Shown in pieces: positions 62,080 to 64,000 of a stretch of 64,000 nt of DNA (position 1 is the first letter of the stretch; each line of letters opens with the position of its first letter). Under the pieces are notes generated by a model. The model was not told the DNA's origin and searched no databases. It saw nothing but the letters and a program-made list of their open reading frames with translations. The stretch is from positions 1,798,001 through 1,862,000 of the forward strand of contig NC_014328.1 in assembly GCF_000143685.1 (NCBI RefSeq), read 5' to 3'. The stretch comes from Clostridium ljungdahlii DSM 13528 (lineage in GTDB: Bacteria; Bacillota; Clostridia; Clostridiales; Clostridiaceae). Position numbers and translations under genes: made by a program.

Positions 62080-63120
62080 ATGAAAAAAATATCTAAAATT
62101 TTAATTCTATTATTAATAGTGTGTATCTTTGGAGCTTGTGGAAAAAGCACGACTTCTACAAGTACAACTACTGCAGATAGCAATAAAAAAATTACTGTTA
62201 CTGATGGATTAGGAAGAAAAATAGAGTTATCCAAGCCAGCTAAAAAGGTGCTAACTAATTATGCTGTAGCAACACAGATATTGTGTGCCTTAGGGGAACA
62301 AAATAATATTTTAGGTATAGATGGAAAGGTTATGAAAAATCCATTAGGTTCTTCACCAAAAGCAGGTGCAAGTAAATCGTCTGCTACTAAAGATGCTAAT
62401 GAGTTAAATGTGGAACAAGTAGCAGCTGCTAAACCAGATCTTGTTATTATACAAAAAAAGAACAAACAGGTTGTACCAAGCCTTGAAAAAGCTAATATTA
62501 AAGTTTTTGTTGTGAATGCAGAGGGTCTTGATGAATTAAAAGCTACTGTGAAAAATTTAGGAATAGTTACTGGTAAAGAAAAAAAGGCAGATGAATTTAT
62601 AGATTATTATACAAAAAAGTTAGATTCTATTAATAATAAACTTAAAGGTATAGATCAAAAAAATAAGCCTAAAGTATATATGGCAGGAGGAAGTATGTAT
62701 TTAACTCCAGGAAAGAATATGTTTCAAAACTCATTTATTGAATTAGGCGGTGGAATAAATGTGGCAGGTCCTTTAAGTAAAAGTGCTAAGTGGAGTGAAA
62801 TATCTGCAGAGCAGTTAATTAGCTGGAACCCTGATATAATAATTCTTACACAATATTCTGCAGTAAAACCTCAGGATGTACTTAATAATGATGGTTTAAA
62901 AGATGTAAATGCTGTGAAAAATAAAAAAGTTTATTTGATACCTTCAAAAATGAGTTCATGGGATATGCCTTGCCCGCAGACGATTTTAGGAATAATGTGG
63001 TTAAATACAAAAACAAATCCTGAAGTATTTAAAGATACAAACATAACAAAAGAAGTAGATGATTTTTATCAAAAATTTTATGGAACTACTTATACAAAGC
63101 TTGGTGGTACTTTAGATTAA
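62080..63120 (+). CDS. TroA-type ABC substrate-binding lipoprotein (third)
   Basis: GGGGAAG places the start at ATG 62080. The 346-residue protein has a lipobox (CIFGACGK), a Ser/Thr linker and the binding-protein core ITVTDGLGRKIELSKPAKKV, VEQVAAAKPDLVIIQ, AEQLISWNPDIIILTQ and VYLIPSKMSSWDMPCPQ. It differs strongly from the other two binding proteins at this locus, so they may see different ligands or affinities. Confidence 0.86.
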   Translation: MKKISKILILLLIVCIFGACGKSTTSTSTTTADSNKKITVTDGLGRKIELSKPAKKVLTNYAVATQILCALGEQNNILGIDGKVMKNPLGSSPKAGASKSSATKDANELNVEQVAAAKPDLVIIQKKNKQVVPSLEKANIKVFVVNAEGLDELKATVKNLGIVTGKEKKADEFIDYYTKKLDSINNKLKGIDQKNKPKVYMAGGSMYLTPGKNMFQNSFIELGGGINVAGPLSKSAKWSEISAEQLISWNPDIIILTQYSAVKPQDVLNNDGLKDVNAVKNKKVYLIPSKMSSWDMPCPQTILGIMWLNTKTNPEVFKDTNITKEVDDFYQKFYGTTYTKLGGTLD

Positions 63121-63171
63121 AATAGAAACGTCCTAAATGTCATAATCTGATAAAAGGAGGAGAGGGCGGAT

Positions 63172-63954
63172 ATGAAGTTAGAAATAAAAAATGTTAGTTG
63201 TGGTTATAGTACAAAAGTGGTTGTAAAAGATATATCCATGAGTGTGAGTTCAGGAGAAATATTGTGCCTATTGGGACCAAACGGTGTAGGTAAAACTACT
63301 TTTTTTAAGACTATATTGGGTTTTTTAAAGCTTAAAGGTGGAGAAATACTCTTGGATGGAGAAAATATACATAACTGGTCTAGAAAACAGCTGGCTAAAA
63401 ATATTGGGTATGTACCACAGGCTCATACACCTCCTTTTCCCTACAAAGTTTTTGATGTAGTATTGATGGGCAGAACTGCCCATCTTTCAATGTTTTCTTC
63501 TCCTACAAAAGAGGACAAAGATATTGCTGAGGAGGCTATAGATATCTTAAATATATCCTATTTAAAAGACAAGATATATACGGAAATAAGCGGTGGGGAA
63601 AGACAAATGGTCTTAATTGCCAGGGCACTTGCACAATCTCCTAAAATGCTTATAATGGATGAACCAACTTCTAATTTGGACTTCGGAAATCAAATTAGAG
63701 TATTGAATCAAATAAAAAAGCTTTCTAAAAGAGGACTAGCAGTTGTTATGACGTCACATTATCCTAATCATGCATTTATATGCTCTACGAAAGTAGCGTT
63801 TATGCAAAGAAACAATGTATTTACAGTAGGTAATGTAGATGAAGTTGTTACAGAAGATATGCTTAAAGAAGCATATGGTATTGATGTAAAGATTATTAGC
63901 GTACCTAATTCAAATGGAGAAGAGATTAAAGCTTGTGTACCCGTGATCAATTAA
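63172..63954 (+). CDS. ABC transporter ATPase (FecE/BtuD type)
   Basis: This 260-residue ATPase has Walker A LLGPNGVGKTT, Q-loop IGYVPQAH, signature ISGGERQMVLIARALAQ, Walker B MLIMDEPTSNLDFG and the H-switch MTSHYP. AAAGGAGGAGAG precedes the ATG. It completes the importer with the permease at 60465. Confidence 0.94.
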   Translation: MKLEIKNVSCGYSTKVVVKDISMSVSSGEILCLLGPNGVGKTTFFKTILGFLKLKGGEILLDGENIHNWSRKQLAKNIGYVPQAHTPPFPYKVFDVVLMGRTAHLSMFSSPTKEDKDIAEEAIDILNISYLKDKIYTEISGGERQMVLIARALAQSPKMLIMDEPTSNLDFGNQIRVLNQIKKLSKRGLAVVMTSHYPNHAFICSTKVAFMQRNNVFTVGNVDEVVTEDMLKEAYGIDVKIISVPNSNGEEIKACVPVIN

Positions 63955-64000
63955 GACGTATGATAGAATAATTAAATGAAAGTTAACAAGATATAAGTAA

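Overview
The window is low-GC DNA with Clostridium-type genes: rubrerythrin, a RodA-type SEDS protein, CWB2 wall-binding repeats, DUF1858 and DUF3784 proteins, strong GGAGG ribosome sites and TTG/GTG starts. It suggests a cluster I Clostridium; species is not assigned. About two thirds of it is one integrated prophage.

Layout. (1) Bases 1-1037 are the C-terminal part of a UvrD/PcrA-like helicase. (2) Bases 614-42266 are a prophage bounded by a 408-bp perfect direct repeat (614-1021 and 41859-42266). The repeat is the 3' end of the helicase gene, so insertion rebuilt an intact C-terminus on the left and left a displaced 3' fragment on the right. (3) Bases 42283-64000 are host chromosome: small membrane proteins, a PAP2 phosphatase, a DUF1858 protein, a secreted CWB2 protein, rubrerythrin beside a desulfoferrodoxin remnant, RodA, a HAD hydrolase, a DUF421 membrane protein, an aldo/keto reductase, a G1-type peptidase, and a molybdenum/tungsten-type operon (MoeA, FecCD-type ABC importer, NTPase, two binding proteins, plus a divergent third).

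The prophage reads left to right as follows: tyrosine integrase with an overlapping HTH gene; two accessory genes (a PD-(D/E)XK nuclease and an HExxH peptidase); a divergent repressor/early-promoter switch; small early genes; a promoter-driven RNA with a very long hairpin; an XRE regulator behind tandem operators; an actin-like/ribbon-helix-helix pair (ParM/ParR type); a 1116-residue single-subunit RNA polymerase of the YonO/QDE-1 type; a small-RNA locus; scaffold and major capsid; regulatory and membrane proteins; a 2778-residue tape measure with NlpC/P60, transglycosylase and CWB2-like regions; small and large terminase; portal; a 0.94-kb structured non-coding stretch; and head-completion and accessory genes.

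Two regulatory themes stand out. First, several prophage transcription units end in unusually long nested hairpins, in an element that carries its own RNA polymerase. Second, four accessory genes have near-perfect sigma-H (Spo0H) promoters (RNAGGAWWW, 11-12 nt, RNNGAATWW), so the lysogen probably expresses them at the transition to stationary phase or sporulation. No DNA polymerase, tail tube, baseplate, holin or separate endolysin is recognisable, and the capsid is far from the terminase/portal genes. The element is either an unusual phage or a partly reduced one.
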